From Pyrenophora tritici-repentis (lineage: Eukaryota > Ascomycota > Dothideomycetes > Pleosporales > Pleosporaceae), in contig NC_089395.1 of NCBI RefSeq assembly GCF_003171515.1, forward strand, positions 2,604,001 to 2,668,000: a stretch of DNA of 64,000 nucleotides, given 5' to 3'. The translations under genes were made by a program, and so were the position numbers. The number at the start of each line of letters is the position of its first letter. Position 1 is the stretch's first letter. The notes beneath the pieces are model-generated. The model was given only the letters and a program-made list of their open reading frames with translations. It was not told the DNA's origin and ran no database searches. Positions 11,617 through 23,113 of this stretch are shown here, piece after piece.

Positions 11617-12958
11617 TCACACATCCTCTCCTGTCCGTGAGAGTGGATGTTGTTCAAAATACCGCAAGAGCGTCTGATATAAGACGAGCATAGTACCAGA
11701 TTGAACGCTCGTCCAGACAGCGCGGGGCCCCACACCTCTAAACCAACCGGCTATTCCCTCAGTTTTGTATATAATCTTGAGACCGGTTATCACAGACGAT
11801 GTATCCAAGGTAGCGGCATTGTGAGCTTTTAGCGTTGTAGAAGGCGAGGACGTGGAAATGGGTCTGATTTGTGTTGATTTTGATTTCGGCTTCTGTGATG
11901 TTGCGTGTTTCGACGACGACGATGTGAGGTTCGTTTTCGGTGCTGTCGGCGCACTACTACTCGGCGACGGGCCGTTGTGTTGGGTTTGGATGCGAGTTTT
12001 TACTACGTCGAGGGGGGTTGTCATTACGCCAGCCATGCCGCCTGCGGTTGCGGCGGTAGCGATTTCAAGGGGAAGGCCGATGTTATTTGAGCCCATGTAG
12101 GATTTTGCCCATGCGCGCTCTTCCTCGTAGAAAGCGAATTGGAGGGCGGAGAAGGGGAGGTCGCGCCAGAGAGTGGCTTTGTAGCCGTGGAAGAGGGCGC
12201 TGTAGCCTTCAGTGCGAGCGATGGTGCGGGCGGCGTCGATGGTAGAGCGGTAGTTGTAGCCTGAGTTGAAGTAGGGATTGTTGTAGCGTCCTTGTAATTG
12301 GAGTCGCGTTTTGAGCACTTCAGATGGAACGTATGCGGGTGCGGCTGCGAGGTCGGCGATGAGACCTGCGAGGGTGGTTAGTGTTTTTCTTGTCTGCGGG
12401 TTGTCGACATGTTTTCGTACCGGCTGAAAAGTATGCGACTGATGGGGTGACGCCCATGTCAATCATGGTGCGCTTGGTCCATTCGTAGGCTCCGAAGAAG
12501 CATACTGTGCCAGTGAACGATCCGAGGAATGCTGGCTGTACTCCTCCGTATAAGCCCTTTCTGAAACCTTCCTGCCGCCATATGGTGTAGTAGGTATTCC
12601 CCATCGAAGTGTACTTTGGTGGCATATGCGGGTCGCCCTGTTGCCGTGTCTTGACAGTGTCCAGTGAATGCATCAGCATGTCTCCTGTTGTACCGCCTAT
12701 ACCTCCTGCCAGCATTGCCTGTATTTGATCAATTGGCGTCTCTCATCGCTCCAGGCTAGGCATCCTCACATGTAGATATGGCGGCCGGGCTGCTTCATGG
12801 TCTACCTCATCCTCGGCCTCGATTGCTCTCCGCTTGGTATCCTCCATGGGTAGTTCGACCACTTTTTGTGTATTTGCGACATTCCTCCGGCTACCATCGG
12901 TGAGATTGCTGGTCGAGTCTCCGTTGGTGAAGAAGTTGGCCACGCGGGCAAGTACCAT
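11617..12958 (-). CDS. Mitochondrial carrier (SLC25 family, Mme1-like)
   Basis: Inner-membrane mitochondrial carrier. Exons on the minus strand: 12958-12770, 12718-12421 and 12365-11617, with GT-AG introns of 51 and 55 nt that preserve frame. The first carrier repeat holds SLDTVKTRQQ, the second PSEVLKTRLQ and the third PLDVVKTRIQ: three PxD/ExxKxR signatures or close variants. About 60 low-complexity Ser/Thr/Lys residues lie after the third signature, before the last membrane pair. The overall pattern, including AGGIGGTTGDMLMHSLDTVK, resembles yeast Mme1 (YMR166C), described as a magnesium exporter; the substrate here is inference. The upstream open frame to 13135 is read as 5' UTR. Confidence 0.85.
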
Positions 12959-13528
12959 GAGCGCTTCAATGGCAACGGCACTGGATAGAGGACGGTGGGG
13001 ATGTGATATGAAAATTTGCACAGAATGAAGAGTGTAGGATACGAGAGTATTATTCAAAGAGTGACGTTGCTCTATGCGGCTGTGCGATGATGATGATGAT
13101 GGTCTGGAAAATTTCGGCCAAGACCGGGACGGCACCAGACCCCTGCAATCAACAGCAATCAGCTATCAGGCACAGGGACCAGATGACGGCCTGAGGCGAG
13201 GAGCCTTGAGCACTCTCCCTAAATTCAGGTACCGTTCCCCCTCAGACACGAACGGCCGCTGTTTATGCCATATTATCCCTAAAATACGCCGTGATTTTCG
13301 TGTAGATCAACAAGCAACTAAAAGTCTCATAAGCTAAACCCCGGTACAGCTTAGCGCCCACTGATCCACGTGAGACCAGCCATCGTGTTTACAATCGCGT
13401 ACCGATAGCTTTTTCCATTGACCACCACGGTATCGCATCGCCATTTTCGTTGACGGCACACCTTTCGCGCTTGCCATTTCCATTATTTTGATCGCAACGT
13501 TTACGCGACTTTACCCATACCCCTCACC
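12959..13528. other. Divergent promoter region
   Basis: A 570-bp region between the carrier (minus) and the SAP-like gene (plus). No distinct site recognised apart from a CACGTG-like CCACGTGAG at 13368. Confidence 0.45.
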
Positions 13529-14720
13529 ATGTCTCAATCGTGGCTCCAAAGGAAGCGCAAAGCTGAATTGATTGACCTTGCGCAAAAGGCCAGACTTCCA
13601 GAGTATGTCCATGATGGCTGGCGCGCACAGGTTGCCATTCTAACGCACGATTTGCAGCGCCGACGGCCTTTTGAAGGATGATTTGGTCGAGATGCTCGTG
13701 AACCACCTCAACTCCAACGAGACGTCTTTTGCCAAACACCCAGATTTTCGCGACTACTACGGTAGGAATGGATCACCCATTAAGCGCGAGCGAGTGTCGC
13801 CTTCAGCTCCTCCGACTGCCATCAAGTCGACGCGCCGCCGGACGCTCATCAAGGAGTCTTCGTATGTTACCTTCAGAACGCGACGCGTTACGCGCCGAAG
13901 CTAACACTGCCGCAGTGAGGAGCGCATGCCAGAACCCAGCAGCGTTGTAGCGCGTACACCAGTAGAGCGCGCGCCAGTGGAGCGAACACCAGTAGAACGC
14001 ACGCCGGTAGAACGCACACCTGTTTCGCGCACTCCGAGAGCCCTTCCTCGCCGTGTCTCCGAGGTCGTTACCCAAGTGGACATTCCTGCATCGCCCGCGC
14101 AACTCGCCGAAGTTGCCGACATGTCTCTCCAGGTGGCCAAGGAAAAGGCTACTGAGTTGTGGGACAGGACCCGCATCGACGAGCTGAAGGAATTCATACG
14201 CGAAAACGCAAGTTCAGTCGCGACCATCCAGACCATCATCCTCCTCATCGAAGCCGTGGGATTACAGTGGAACACACTCGACACCACCGCCATGTTTGCT
14301 ACCCCAGACGTATTGAGCTCGTACTCGGATAGCCCGCACGTCATGGGACCGAACGGGTGGGCATTGCTCACTGCCGGCTGGTGGGCGCCTGCTACTCTCT
14401 GGTCATTGACCAGCTGGGTGCTGCCGCTTGTCTTCTCCTACTTTTTCAACTTGACCCTGCGCACAAACACATCACGCAAGTCATCCGACAGCCAATACCC
14501 CGCTGACCCCCTCATTTTCAACATTACGAGGGCTATATTAGCCTACAGCGCGTATAGGGAGACAGTCAACACTGCCCTGGTTCCAGGCGCATGGGGTCCT
14601 TTTTCGGAGTCTTCTGTCGCACGTGTTGGAAACCACGTACCAGGAGGATACTATGGTTTACAAATCAGTTCCCTAGTTGGTATACTGGTGAGCCTGTACG
14701 ACGCCGCGCTAAAGAAGTAG
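13529..14720 (+). CDS. SAP-like domain membrane protein, unknown role
   Basis: Three exons: 13529-13602, 13658-13861 and 13916-14720, with GT-AG introns of 55 and 54 nt. The N-terminal 40 residues fit the SAP/HeH helix-loop-helix pattern: RKRKAELIDLAQ, then ADGLLKDDLVEMLVNHL. Such domains bind DNA or chromatin in some inner nuclear membrane proteins. A basic Ser/Pro region follows, then a tandem (R/E)TPVE repeat, an amphipathic stretch and three to four hydrophobic segments in the C-terminal half. A nuclear-envelope location is an inference from the SAP-plus-membrane layout. No enzyme motif is seen. About 360 aa. Confidence 0.75.
13946..14037 (+). repeat. 12-bp coding minisatellite (TPVER)
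   Basis: About six imperfect copies of a 12-bp unit encoding TPVE(R), inside exon 3 of the SAP-like gene. The unit length is a multiple of three, so changes in copy number would not break the frame. Confidence 0.75.
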
Positions 14721-15170
14721 AATTTGTACATGAAATAGGAATCATCGAGATCGATCCTTGTATACTTAAAGGAGTTGGGGATGCGGGGCTTTGGATCTTT
14801 ACGAGTTGACCTTGCTCTGCTCTGGCTGCAGCGGGGAAGCGGCGTTCAAGGCGCACATGTACTGGGCCTCGGCCTTTGAATGCTTACGCTCTTGCCATTC
14901 AATACTGTTATTCCATCATCTGCCTTCTGTACTCACTTAAGTAGTGGCAAACTACAACTCCGATGTGGGTATCTACATCTACTGTGGCCATCTGAAACTT
15001 GCTTGTCACGCCACGTCGCGTGTATTATCGATAAACCTCAAGCGCGAAACATCCACGCTACCTCCCCCTCTAGCTCATCCCACTCCACAACAGCTTCCAT
15101 AGCATTTTCGAAACAACACATCTTCTCCTACAATCAACTTCTTTCAACTTTCTTCCAACAACCAATCAAC
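14721..15170. other. Intergenic
   Basis: 3' flank of the SAP-like gene and promoter of the MYND gene, with pyrimidine-rich stretches from 15060 to 15170 just before the ATG. No gene or repeat recognised. Confidence 0.4.
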
Positions 15171-16133
15171 ATGGCGAACAAATTCATGAAAATGCTGGAA
15201 AGAACAAACATGAGCGAGCGGTCAGGCCGGTATGCTATGCACACACTCTACGAACGAGAGCAGCACTACTAACAGCAGTCATCAAGCACAATAGAAGATC
15301 TTGTAGAGTCCAACGACCAGCTTAGTGGTTGGGATGCTATGCAACTTCGAGGTTGGTCGCAACAGAACCCTACGGTGCCTAGTCGCGATCTCACCGACCC
15401 GCTTGGTCAGGCTTTCCTTAGTGCATTCAAGAAAGAATTCGACGCGCCGAAAAACTACATCGAAACCATGATCAAAGCACTTGGAGGTACTGAGGAAGCA
15501 CGCAAGACTGTTAGAGACGATGTTTACGCAAAGCGCTGGGGACCGACCAAGACGCCCGTCTACAACCTTTTGCTGCCCGCGCTTCACATGCTACCGAACA
15601 ACCAAGAGGAGATTCTAGACATTGCTCGCTACCTTGTGAATGATCTCAAGGTACCAGTCGAAGGCAAGGATGCCCTCGGCTGCACCGCTCTCTTCTGGGC
15701 CATATCCACAAAACCCTATGTCCAGCCGGAGTTTGCGCAAATACTATTCGACGCCGGGGCTTCTGTCAACACGAGGAGTCGCTTCGGCAACACTGCCGCA
15801 GCTGAGATCAGTCAAGCAGAAGTCCATGGAGATACCACCAAGAACGTGCGAATGATGAGGTGGTACATTGAGCACGGCGGCGACGTTGTAACCAAAGATA
15901 CGGATGGCATGAACCCCGAGACTATTGTGGAAATGATGCGTGCAAAGGTACCGGGTATGTACAATGTTATCCAGGCGGGGAGGGGGCCAAGGAATGTAGA
16001 TCAATGTACGAATTGCGGAAGAAGGCCCCCAGGCTCTGTTTGTGGCCGATGCAGGCAGGCCAGGTACTGTTCGACTTTGTGTCAATCTGCGGATTGGAAG
16101 ATGGGACATAAGAAGGTATGCAAGGCTCCTTAA
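15171..16133 (+). CDS. Ankyrin-like/MYND zinc-finger protein
   Basis: A short first exon 15171-15229 (MANKFMKMLERTNM..) joins exon 2 at about 15287 through a 57-nt intron. It has a TACTAAC branch site and a CAAG acceptor, the acceptor that fits the phase. The middle region has ankyrin-type helices (GCTALFWAISTKPYVQPEFAQ and LFDAGASVNTRSRFGNTAA). The C-terminus is a MYND zinc finger with the Cys/His series CTNC, CGRC, YCSTLCQ and HKKVC. MYND fingers mediate protein-protein contacts. The partner and pathway are unknown. About 300 aa. Confidence 0.8.
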
Positions 16134-16861
16134 GGAAAGGGGGATTTAGACTAGGAGATTCGGCGATATCATACATGGTTATGTAGTAATATTTAACCGA
16201 CCTATTCCCCTGCTCTGCCACATGTGAGCTGTCGACATATGTAACCCAGCCTTTGGCTTCGATATCACATTCACATCTTCATTTTAGATATATACCGGAG
16301 AAAATTGTAACTATCTCAGATATCATTCAGAATGAGACTAGATCTCAATGCCGACTCTTCACGCTTCCCAAAGTGTGTACCCCTGCATCTAGCGACACAC
16401 GAAGAGAAGCGAGCCTCCTATATCTTTTTTTTGCATCAAAGGCTTCCTTGGGATATATTAAATGACGCATAAACTCTGTTTCTATGATCCCTCATAGCCG
16501 TTGATGATTGTAGACGCGCAGGCTACTAAAAAAACTATAGAGTTACTACAGGTGTTGGAATAGCACCTTATCGACTTTCTTGTACTGCTGTTACAAAGAA
16601 TGTGTAGTGGAAATTTGCTAATCAGTATCGATGTCACTTCTTTATATGTAGAATGGTCATATATGGAGTGCATATGAAAGGCTTGTATTGGTACTTAATC
16701 ACTTTTGGAACTACCTAGATCCCGTTTCTTATTCATCCAATGTGGAGATACTCTTCGGTTTGCTTTTCAATCCTTGCCGTGAAGGTGCCTGCCGTCTTGC
16801 AGTTACCATGCTAATCAGAATCGCTGGTATCGGCGAAGAAAGCGCGAGTAGCGTCTGAGAG
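16134..16861. other. Intergenic
   Basis: AT-rich 0.7 kb between convergent genes. I see no gene, repeat or RNA. Confidence 0.4.
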
Positions 16862-17516
16862 TTAGCCGGTCACATCATCGTCACCAACTCCCTTTCCATG
16901 CCTGAGAGAAAGGTTCAAACGCTTGTGTTTGCCCTTCTTTGCGCCATCAGACTCATCATCAGTGACCTTGCGCTTCCTACCAGCCTTAGCATCGTCCTTG
17001 CTGTTCTTGTTATCCTGGCTGTTTTGGCCCTCAGTGTCGTTGTGATGATGCGGTTGGGTGGTATCGTCCGCCGATGTGACATATCCAGTTGCACAGTGTA
17101 GATGTAGATTCGCATCGGAAAGATCTTGAAGGATCTTCTCAATGTCCTTGCCGAAAGTCGATAAAGCACTCTTAGTGGTCTGATCAAGACCCTTGGTTGA
17201 CTTAAGGCGCAGCAACTCTAGGTACATCTTTTTCAGGCGATCCTTTGCTTGATCCTCGCAAGTCTGAGCACTGGAGATGGCCTGCTTCGCTTGCGTAAGG
17301 TTGCCGTGGAGATAGGCCAAGAAGTCAACCACCTTGCTCTTGACTATCTTGAGAGAGTCGAATCTAGTGGGGGAGAACTGCATCTATACATGTTAGCATC
17401 TTATTCCATGAACGATTTTCCAAGTGTCTCAAACTTACGAAGGAGTCTTTCCAGATCATGTTGCTGATGTACAGTATGGAGTCGTTGCCTTCCATCGAGC
17501 TGTTGGATGCGGCCAT
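16862..17516 (-). CDS. Small helical nuclear-type protein, unknown
   Basis: Two exons: 17516-17439 (26 codons, MAASNSSMEGNDSI..) and 17383-16862, joined across a 55-nt GTAAGT-AG intron in phase 0. The product is about 199 aa. The N-terminal two thirds is predicted helical, with heptad-like Leu/Ile spacing. The C-terminal third is charged, His/Asn/Asp-rich, and has basic clusters GRKRKV and KKGKHKR that look like nuclear localisation signals. No family recognised. It lies next to another small gene with a similar Met-Ala-(Ala/Thr)-Asn-Ser start, but similarity elsewhere is not evident. Confidence 0.6.
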
Positions 17517-17945
17517 TTTGGAGAATCGTAGTCTTGGATGTTTGGCATGGTGACACTATCAAGTTATCAGGAGTAGTTTTGGAGAGTAACAATGAGGGAG
17601 AGGTTTTGAGGTAGAGCGTAGATATATTCAGTTGACTTAGCGTGGGCACTAGCTCGGACACGTGACAGGCGGCTTCACTGAAATGTTGAAATGTTGAAAT
17701 GTTGAAACGTAACAATAGCGGGGACACAAGCGCCCTCGCATGAAAAACAAGATAGCAGCTGAAAACTCCAGCACTCCAGATAGCTCGCCCAGAGTTCGCG
17801 ATGTAGTATATTTCTACACACGTATAAGTAATCAAATTCACAGGTCATATGTCCTGTCTCCTAATATAAAAGCTAGGACCACGTTCGTTTTGTCACCTCT
17901 TTCCTTTATTTCTTTTGATGATGGTCTAAATTCACTGTTGAATGG
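17517..17945. other. Intergenic with 9-bp triple repeat
   Basis: At 17680-17707 the unit GAAATGTT(G) occurs three times in tandem. Nothing else recognised. Confidence 0.5.
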
Positions 17946-18592
17946 TTAACCAGTGCCCGAAACATCATGTCCTTGTCTGACATACATAGAACCCATCGAA
18001 AACCATACTACTTTATGCAAACTCCCGTACGTATCTCCACCTGAGTTGATCTCGGTATACTCCATGAACTTCCCATGCACATTAAAACTGATGTGCTTCT
18101 TATCCAGCTTTGTGCCCGTGGTTTGAAGCATTGCTTTGATGACGTTGTTCGTGCGGTCAGCCTTGGTTGCACTCTTCGTTAGCATGCAAAGCTTGCTCGA
18201 TAGCATTCAAGATCTCTTCGTTGGTATCCAAAGCTTGCTCGATAGCGTCCATGACCTCCTTGACGGTCTTTTGCCCATCTTTGAGCTTCTCGTTCTCGAC
18301 GGATAGATTGCCCTGTTTCAGCGTCTTCAAGGTGCCCAAAACGAATTCCAAGTTATCCTTAGCTTTCCGCGAAGTTTTAAGGACTTTCTTCGTGGATCGG
18401 GAGACTTGACTCTGTTTCCCATGTGGCTTATCTTCGGATGCATTTGATCCCTTGTCGTTTGTCTCCGGGGCCTCTTTAACCGTGTTAAAGACGTCCTAAT
18501 TCACGAGTCATGGTAAGCTCTAAAATACATGCAAAGCATAGTTTGGATCCACATACGTTAAATGCCTTTGACTGGTCGGAGTTTGTAGCCAT
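17946..18592 (-). CDS. Small coiled-coil protein, unknown, frame broken
   Basis: Exon 1 is 18592-18557 (MATNSDQSKAFN) and exon 2 starts at 18495 after a 61-nt GTATGT-AG intron. The protein is Lys/Glu-rich. It contains a 13-residue tandem duplication (AIEQALDTNEEIL and AIEQALHANEE), visible in the DNA as two copies of GCTCGATAGC..AAGCTTG. The frame then stops at 18157, while a second open frame covers 18206-17946 (KADRTNNVIKAM..GKFMEYTEI..). No intron of usual size joins them. Either there is a one-base shift near 18160-18170 or an unrecognised intron spans the duplication. Function unknown. Confidence 0.45.
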
Positions 18593-18693
18593 TGTGATAT
18601 CGACGGCGAAGGGTAGAGAAAAGGGTTGTACACTTCTGCAGGTGGCTATACGTCTGTTTCATGTGCGTGCGAAGATTTTCACCTCCTCTACAG

Positions 18694-18785
18694 TACCATG
18701 GTACCCATCCTTGGCGTCTCAAACTGAAGAACCATCGATTACCTGATTTTGACGAGAGCTCTACCGAGCTTTTCCACACTTGCCT
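18694..18785 (+). repeat. Dispersed 92-bp repeat, copy A
   Basis: Begins TACCATGGTACCCATCCTTG and ends near CACACTTGCCT, with an internal AACTGAAGAACCATCGATTA and GACGAGAGCTCTACC. The same order of motifs recurs at 28772 and 31081 and in the split copy just downstream. Confidence 0.75.
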
Positions 18786-19007
18786 ACTACGGTACCCAGC
18801 CTTGGCGTACCACACTGAGGAACTATCAATTGTGCAACATGCCTGGGTAATGTATGTATTATAAAATCTGAAGAACTACTGAACTCATCGGGGAGGAGCT
18901 ATATACTTCGGTATGGTCCACACGGTCTTGCGCCAAGCAGGCCACGTGACGTGTGGCAGATTACCTGATTTCGACGAGAGACCTACTAAGCTTTTTCATT
19001 CTTACCT
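18786..19007 (+). repeat. Dispersed repeat, copy B, interrupted
   Basis: The left half (18786-18830: GGTACCCAGCCTTGGCGTAC, ACTGAGGAACTATCA) and right half (18959-19007: ATTACCTGATTTCGACGAGA, CTACTAAGCTTTTTCATTC) together make one copy of the repeat at 18694. They are separated by about 130 unrelated bases. Confidence 0.6.
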
Positions 19008-19096
19008 CAGCGTAACTTTACTTAACCCATGATTGTTCTGCCAAAGAAAGGCGTGTTAAAAGCCTTAGCACGCTGAAGATTCGCGATGTTAGCTCT

Positions 19097-20497
19097 CTAT
19101 AATTCCACTCGAACCGGGGATACAATCTTTCCTTTCAGCACCATCTCCATATCTTGGATCACCATGTCAATTGGCGTCATGTATGCTACTGAATCTTGTT
19201 CGTGGCCGAATAACAACCCTACCCACTTTGCCTCCATAGCGACATCAGTTGGGTCAAGAAGCACTACGCTCCCGGAGTCTCCAGGACGGCATGGCTCTCT
19301 TGCTACGTATCCCCAACGTGGAGTTATGGCCCAGCTATAGCCTGGTTCCTCCGGAGTGACTGCATATTTTCTGGATATTGCGCCTGGAATCTCTGAGGGC
19401 GTACTGTCCGTGAAAGCGTTAAGAATGGAAACGGTGCTGTTGACCTCGCCGAACTCCCATCCGCTTGTTCGCCCCCGAAACGCCACTTGGTACTCTCTTC
19501 GAGTATCCAGGACTACATACTCGTTCGCCGTTGATCCATCTAATAGCCGCGTTTTGGTTGACTTGCCGCCTTTCCTCTCTTGGGGCTTAGGGCGGATGAG
19601 GAGGTTGTTAGGCGCATGGTCCTTATCCAGTTATACTGCTGCCCAGTCCAGCAGCCAATTACCTGTTTTCGTACTTTGGTAATCGATAGGTGCTATGTGT
19701 AGCCTGTGACCTGATGTGGCAAGCGCTGTTCCGACTTGGAGCGTGTGCTTTGCCACAAGATCGATCTCCTCTTCTTTACTTAACAGCGCGGCCTTCAGGT
19801 CGAATACTCGTTTCACGGTATTCTTGAGAGTACTTGTTGCGGTCTCTTCCCTTGTTCCTTCCACCAGCCGGTCCAGATGTGCTTCAAGATGCTCTAAAAG
19901 ATACTCGAAGGCGTCCTTATCAGCTCTCAGACTCTTCTCTGGTTCATGATGATCGTCCTCTGTAGGGCTAGTGAATCTTGGCATTGCTAGCCCTGGGGGT
20001 AGGCTATCTGCGGTGACGCTTCTTCGGTTGTCCATCACTATACTAAGTGTCAGCCTATCAGCTCCAACTCTGATGTTTTCCCAAGACTTACCTGCAATGT
20101 CCGAACACGATGGTATGGCTACATGGTGGTTCGTGATGGCGAGATTCAGTGGCTCTTGCTGTCCTTCGGGAACAAACTTGATGAACCCGCCCAAGGTGGC
20201 ACCACCTTTCAACCCTGCAGGCCCAAATGATGCGCCCATTTCCAAGTCTGGAGCGTGGACAGTCATGTCGATAGCTCCACTTCCTGTCAGTCTCCAATCC
20301 TTGGAGTAGACGACCTCAGTCTGGAAGCGGTTCTTCGAGAGTCTCTCGATCTCGCGGCGACCAACGGTTGCCCAGTATTCGTCATCTGCCTGGCCCGATC
20401 CTATGAGGATCGTTACGGGCCATTGCTCCCTCGTCTCCACGGTGCCGCGATGGAAAAGTCCAACGCTTGTCCATGGTATGCCCTTGCTGCTTTCCAT
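19097..20497 (-). pseudogene. Trypsin-like serine protease with in-frame stop
   Basis: Starts at 20497 (MESSKGIPWTSV). Intron 20038-20091 is GT-AG, 54 nt, with no stop in frame, so it is hidden in the open reading frame. The N-terminal part holds a His motif (LAITNHHVAIPS). The C-terminal part holds GYVAREPCRPGDSGSVVLL, the GDSGS catalytic-serine motif of chymotrypsin-fold proteases. Between them, a TAA at 19631-19633 interrupts the same frame: DWAAV, stop, LDKDHAPNNLLIRP. The parts read as one protein if the stop codon was once a sense codon. An alternative is a 51-nt intron from the GTATAA at the stop to CTAAG, which also keeps frame. A point mutation or sequencing error is equally possible. 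Confidence 0.6.
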
Positions 20498-21277
20498 CTT
20501 CCGCAGGTGTGAACGGTCTGTAGGTACTGTATTCCAGCTACCTAATCCAGATGCTATTTACAGTCGAGATGAAGAGAAGAAGAGGAAAGTGGGCGGCCAT
20601 CCCGCTTTGTTTGGGTTGGCGCGCGGCGCACGGTGCACGGGCTGCTGGGGGAAGGAGTGATAGAAGGAAGGAAGCGACTAGGCCAGCGGCCTAGTCATGT
20701 GACCTAGGGCTCAGCCCGTTACAGCAGGAATGCAACAACATCGTGGTGTATCTCGTTCCACGCCTCAATGATGTCCGACTCGGTCAGTGACTCGTTTATA
20801 ATTCTATAGTCCTGACAAACAAGCAGAATACAAACCGTAGCAAAATCAATGTGATGATTGTTCTGTAATCGCAGGTTTAGTATTTAAGATTTCCAGAAGT
20901 TATTGTGGAGTTGTGATAGGTGTGGAAGGAGAAACTGGAGAATTTTGATGTCACGTAGACAGATGTAGTCTTGAAGACTAGCTAAGATATGCTACCTTAA
21001 ATTACCAAGACATTATCAAAAACACTAATAGCCTTCACCGGACACAGCGCCAGCTTTGATGAACCATGTCCTAGACTATTATGTATATTTAGACTACTAC
21101 AGCTGTTATCAGGGTCAGATGCATCAATAGAAAGTCTCTGGTTATGTCCTTCGCTGTATGAAGCGGCAGTGTATCATTACTCTTATATGGGACTTGAAGC
21201 CTACGGCTGCTTCACACGGGCGTCAGGTACCTGGTCTTCTAGAAAATTCGAGTATACAATCCAAGCCGCCCCTCACT
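20498..21277. other. Intergenic
   Basis: Only a small perfect hairpin is notable: GACTAGGCC at 20676-20684 and GGCCTAGTC at 20688-20696. No gene. Confidence 0.4.
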
Positions 21278-22271
21278 CTAACAGTCCCATTTGTACCCCT
21301 TCGCCTTCGCTGTGTCCCTCAGACCGCGAGCATACTCCTTGACTTCGTTGGCATATCTGTCAGTCAAGCTCGGGTCACTGTAGAGCCGGTCCAATTCCCT
21401 ACTAATCCCCCACCTGGCGATGTAACCGTCCAGTTCATTGAGCATGATGTCCTGGTTCCTGGTACGAGCATGGATCAAGGCCCTGGTGAAGGGCCCGGCG
21501 TCAGAGCCCTTGGGGAATTTGGCCGGGTTGACGCCATCGGCGCAATGGATGAGTGTGTAGGGTATCTTGATCTCCACTCCACATTTCTCGGGGATGCGGG
21601 GTGGCAGTGTGAAGCGATACTTGTCCACCGTGTACGTCGAGCAGGATTTCGAGTTCGGAGGACATGCTCGTGCGGCTGTCTTGATAAGGGAGCGTACTTG
21701 CTGCGGAGTGATAACATGGGGGATTGTAAGGTCGCGCTGGTAGTCCTAATGGGGGATTGTGGTTAGTAGGCGCTTTGGGAGTGGTCAGTGAGCGAGTACG
21801 TACGATGAAGATGGCTTGGAAGGTTCCCTTGATTTGATTGCGGCTGAACCTGTTCTGCAGCTCGGAAATCCAGATGTGGCATGGAAAAAACTGTAATAGT
21901 CAGTACTGCGCATGTATGTAAAGTAGATGTCAAATTCTTACCGTCAGGAGTTCACAGGCCGTTAGTGGGATCGTCAAAGTGGAGATGTCGAAGTAGGCTG
22001 GTGTTGCGACACTGTCGATGGGACAGAACGGCCAGGCTGAGAAGTTGTTCGGCAGCGGCAACTGGAATTTCTTAGTCCAGATGAACTGGTGGGTTGGTGT
22101 CCATTGGGCCAGACCCTGGTGCTTTGATTTACTGATGAGTAGTAGACCGTCCTTGTCTCTCAAGGCGCCATCAGGAAGCTGTTCCGTGGCCTTGTTGCCC
22201 TCGTTGTCTTCGAACATGACGTCGACACCAAGAGTACCTGGGTTGATGGACTCGGAGTGTGAATGGCCCAA
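21278..22271 (-). CDS. Unknown protein, start unresolved
   Basis: Three exons on the minus strand end at the stop at 21278: from about 22271 to 21942, 21890-21804 and 21745-21278. GT-AG introns of 51 and 58 nt keep phase 0. The joins read ACELLT-FFPCHIWIS and QAIFI-DYQRDLTIPH. The reading frame has no ATG near 22271 and meets a stop further upstream, so a 5' exon must exist (a short hydrophobic frame begins MPQLCDLTRLL near 22480) or the gene is truncated. No domain recognised. The sequence has normal codon character, with Pro/Trp-rich WTPTHQFIWTKKFQLP and a charged helical C-terminus. Confidence 0.55.
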
Positions 22272-22664
22272 AGGCTGGGTCGCGAAGGGAGATAAGGGGT
22301 TGTTAATATACTGTGTGGGTTATTCCAGGACCAAAGTAGCGGAGTGATCGGGTTAAGTAATGGTGGGTGCAGGTGCACTGACCAAGCAGACAACCTTCAC
22401 CTGTGAGCAGAGCACGAGAACGCTAAGAAAATGCCAGGTGAGCGGAGCCAATAACCTTGTGAGATCACACAGCTGGGGCATGTGGAGGGAGGGTCACTTG
22501 GCGTTTGGTGCAGAAGATGTTCTAATACAGAACTGGTTTATTCTACCCGGTGGCTGTGCCCGTTAATTCTAGTTCTTGTCTCCATGATAACCGTTGCATT
22601 GAGTAATGAAGATATTGCATTGAGTTTTAGAGCTTATGTTCCTGTTTCCGGGCCTTCGTTTTGT

Positions 22665-23113
22665 CTAGCAGAACCTAGACCGCCTTACAACGTCTGTTTG
22701 TGGTGTGGGTATGTTATTCTGCATATGACGTACTTGCAGATGATAATTACCCAAGAAAAGCGCACTGCGGCACTGTCCATAAATTTACTCGTGACTGGTA
22801 CTACTCTTGCCTCTTTCAACAACCACACAGGTTGGCAAAGGCCTACCTGACGGTCAGCATTGCCAGTGTAGACCTTAAAATACTCTTCTAGTGTAATGTG
22901 TTTTTCTTTTAACTGGAAGAGGCCATATCTCTTAATTATATCGCTGAGAGAGACGTTGGGTGTCTGGCGAAGCCACATTGGGTCCACACGCTTTTGCTTC
23001 TTGGCATCCTTCAGCCCCATCGTGCACTCGGAAGAAATGAGCTTCTCGATGAGAAGCACTGTGATGGGTTGTGAACTATTGTGGCGGGTGACAATCTGTG
23101 ACCTTAAGCGCTG
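22665..23113 (-). pseudogene. Coding fragment of an unknown protein
   Basis: Minus-strand frame LSQRQRLRSQIVTRHNSS..., with no start codon, through VLLIEKLISSECTMGLKDAK, then DIIKRYGLF and ITLEEYFKVYTGNADRQ. A likely GT-AG intron (22773-22846) leads to CRSALFLGNYHLQ and a stop at 22665. The even amino-acid use argues for real coding descent, but there is no start. It looks like a fragment of a decayed gene. Family not recognised. Confidence 0.4.

Larger units (their letters stand above)
18593..19096. other. Intergenic filled by dispersed repeat copies
   Basis: It holds one complete copy of a 92-bp dispersed repeat and a second copy split by about 130 bp. No gene. Confidence 0.5.

Noticed and set aside
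20676..20696. Hairpin GACTAGGCC/GGCCTAGTC as a terminator or regulatory site
   Set aside because: Short perfect palindromes of this size are common; there is no gene end on the correct side and no repeat of it elsewhere in the window.
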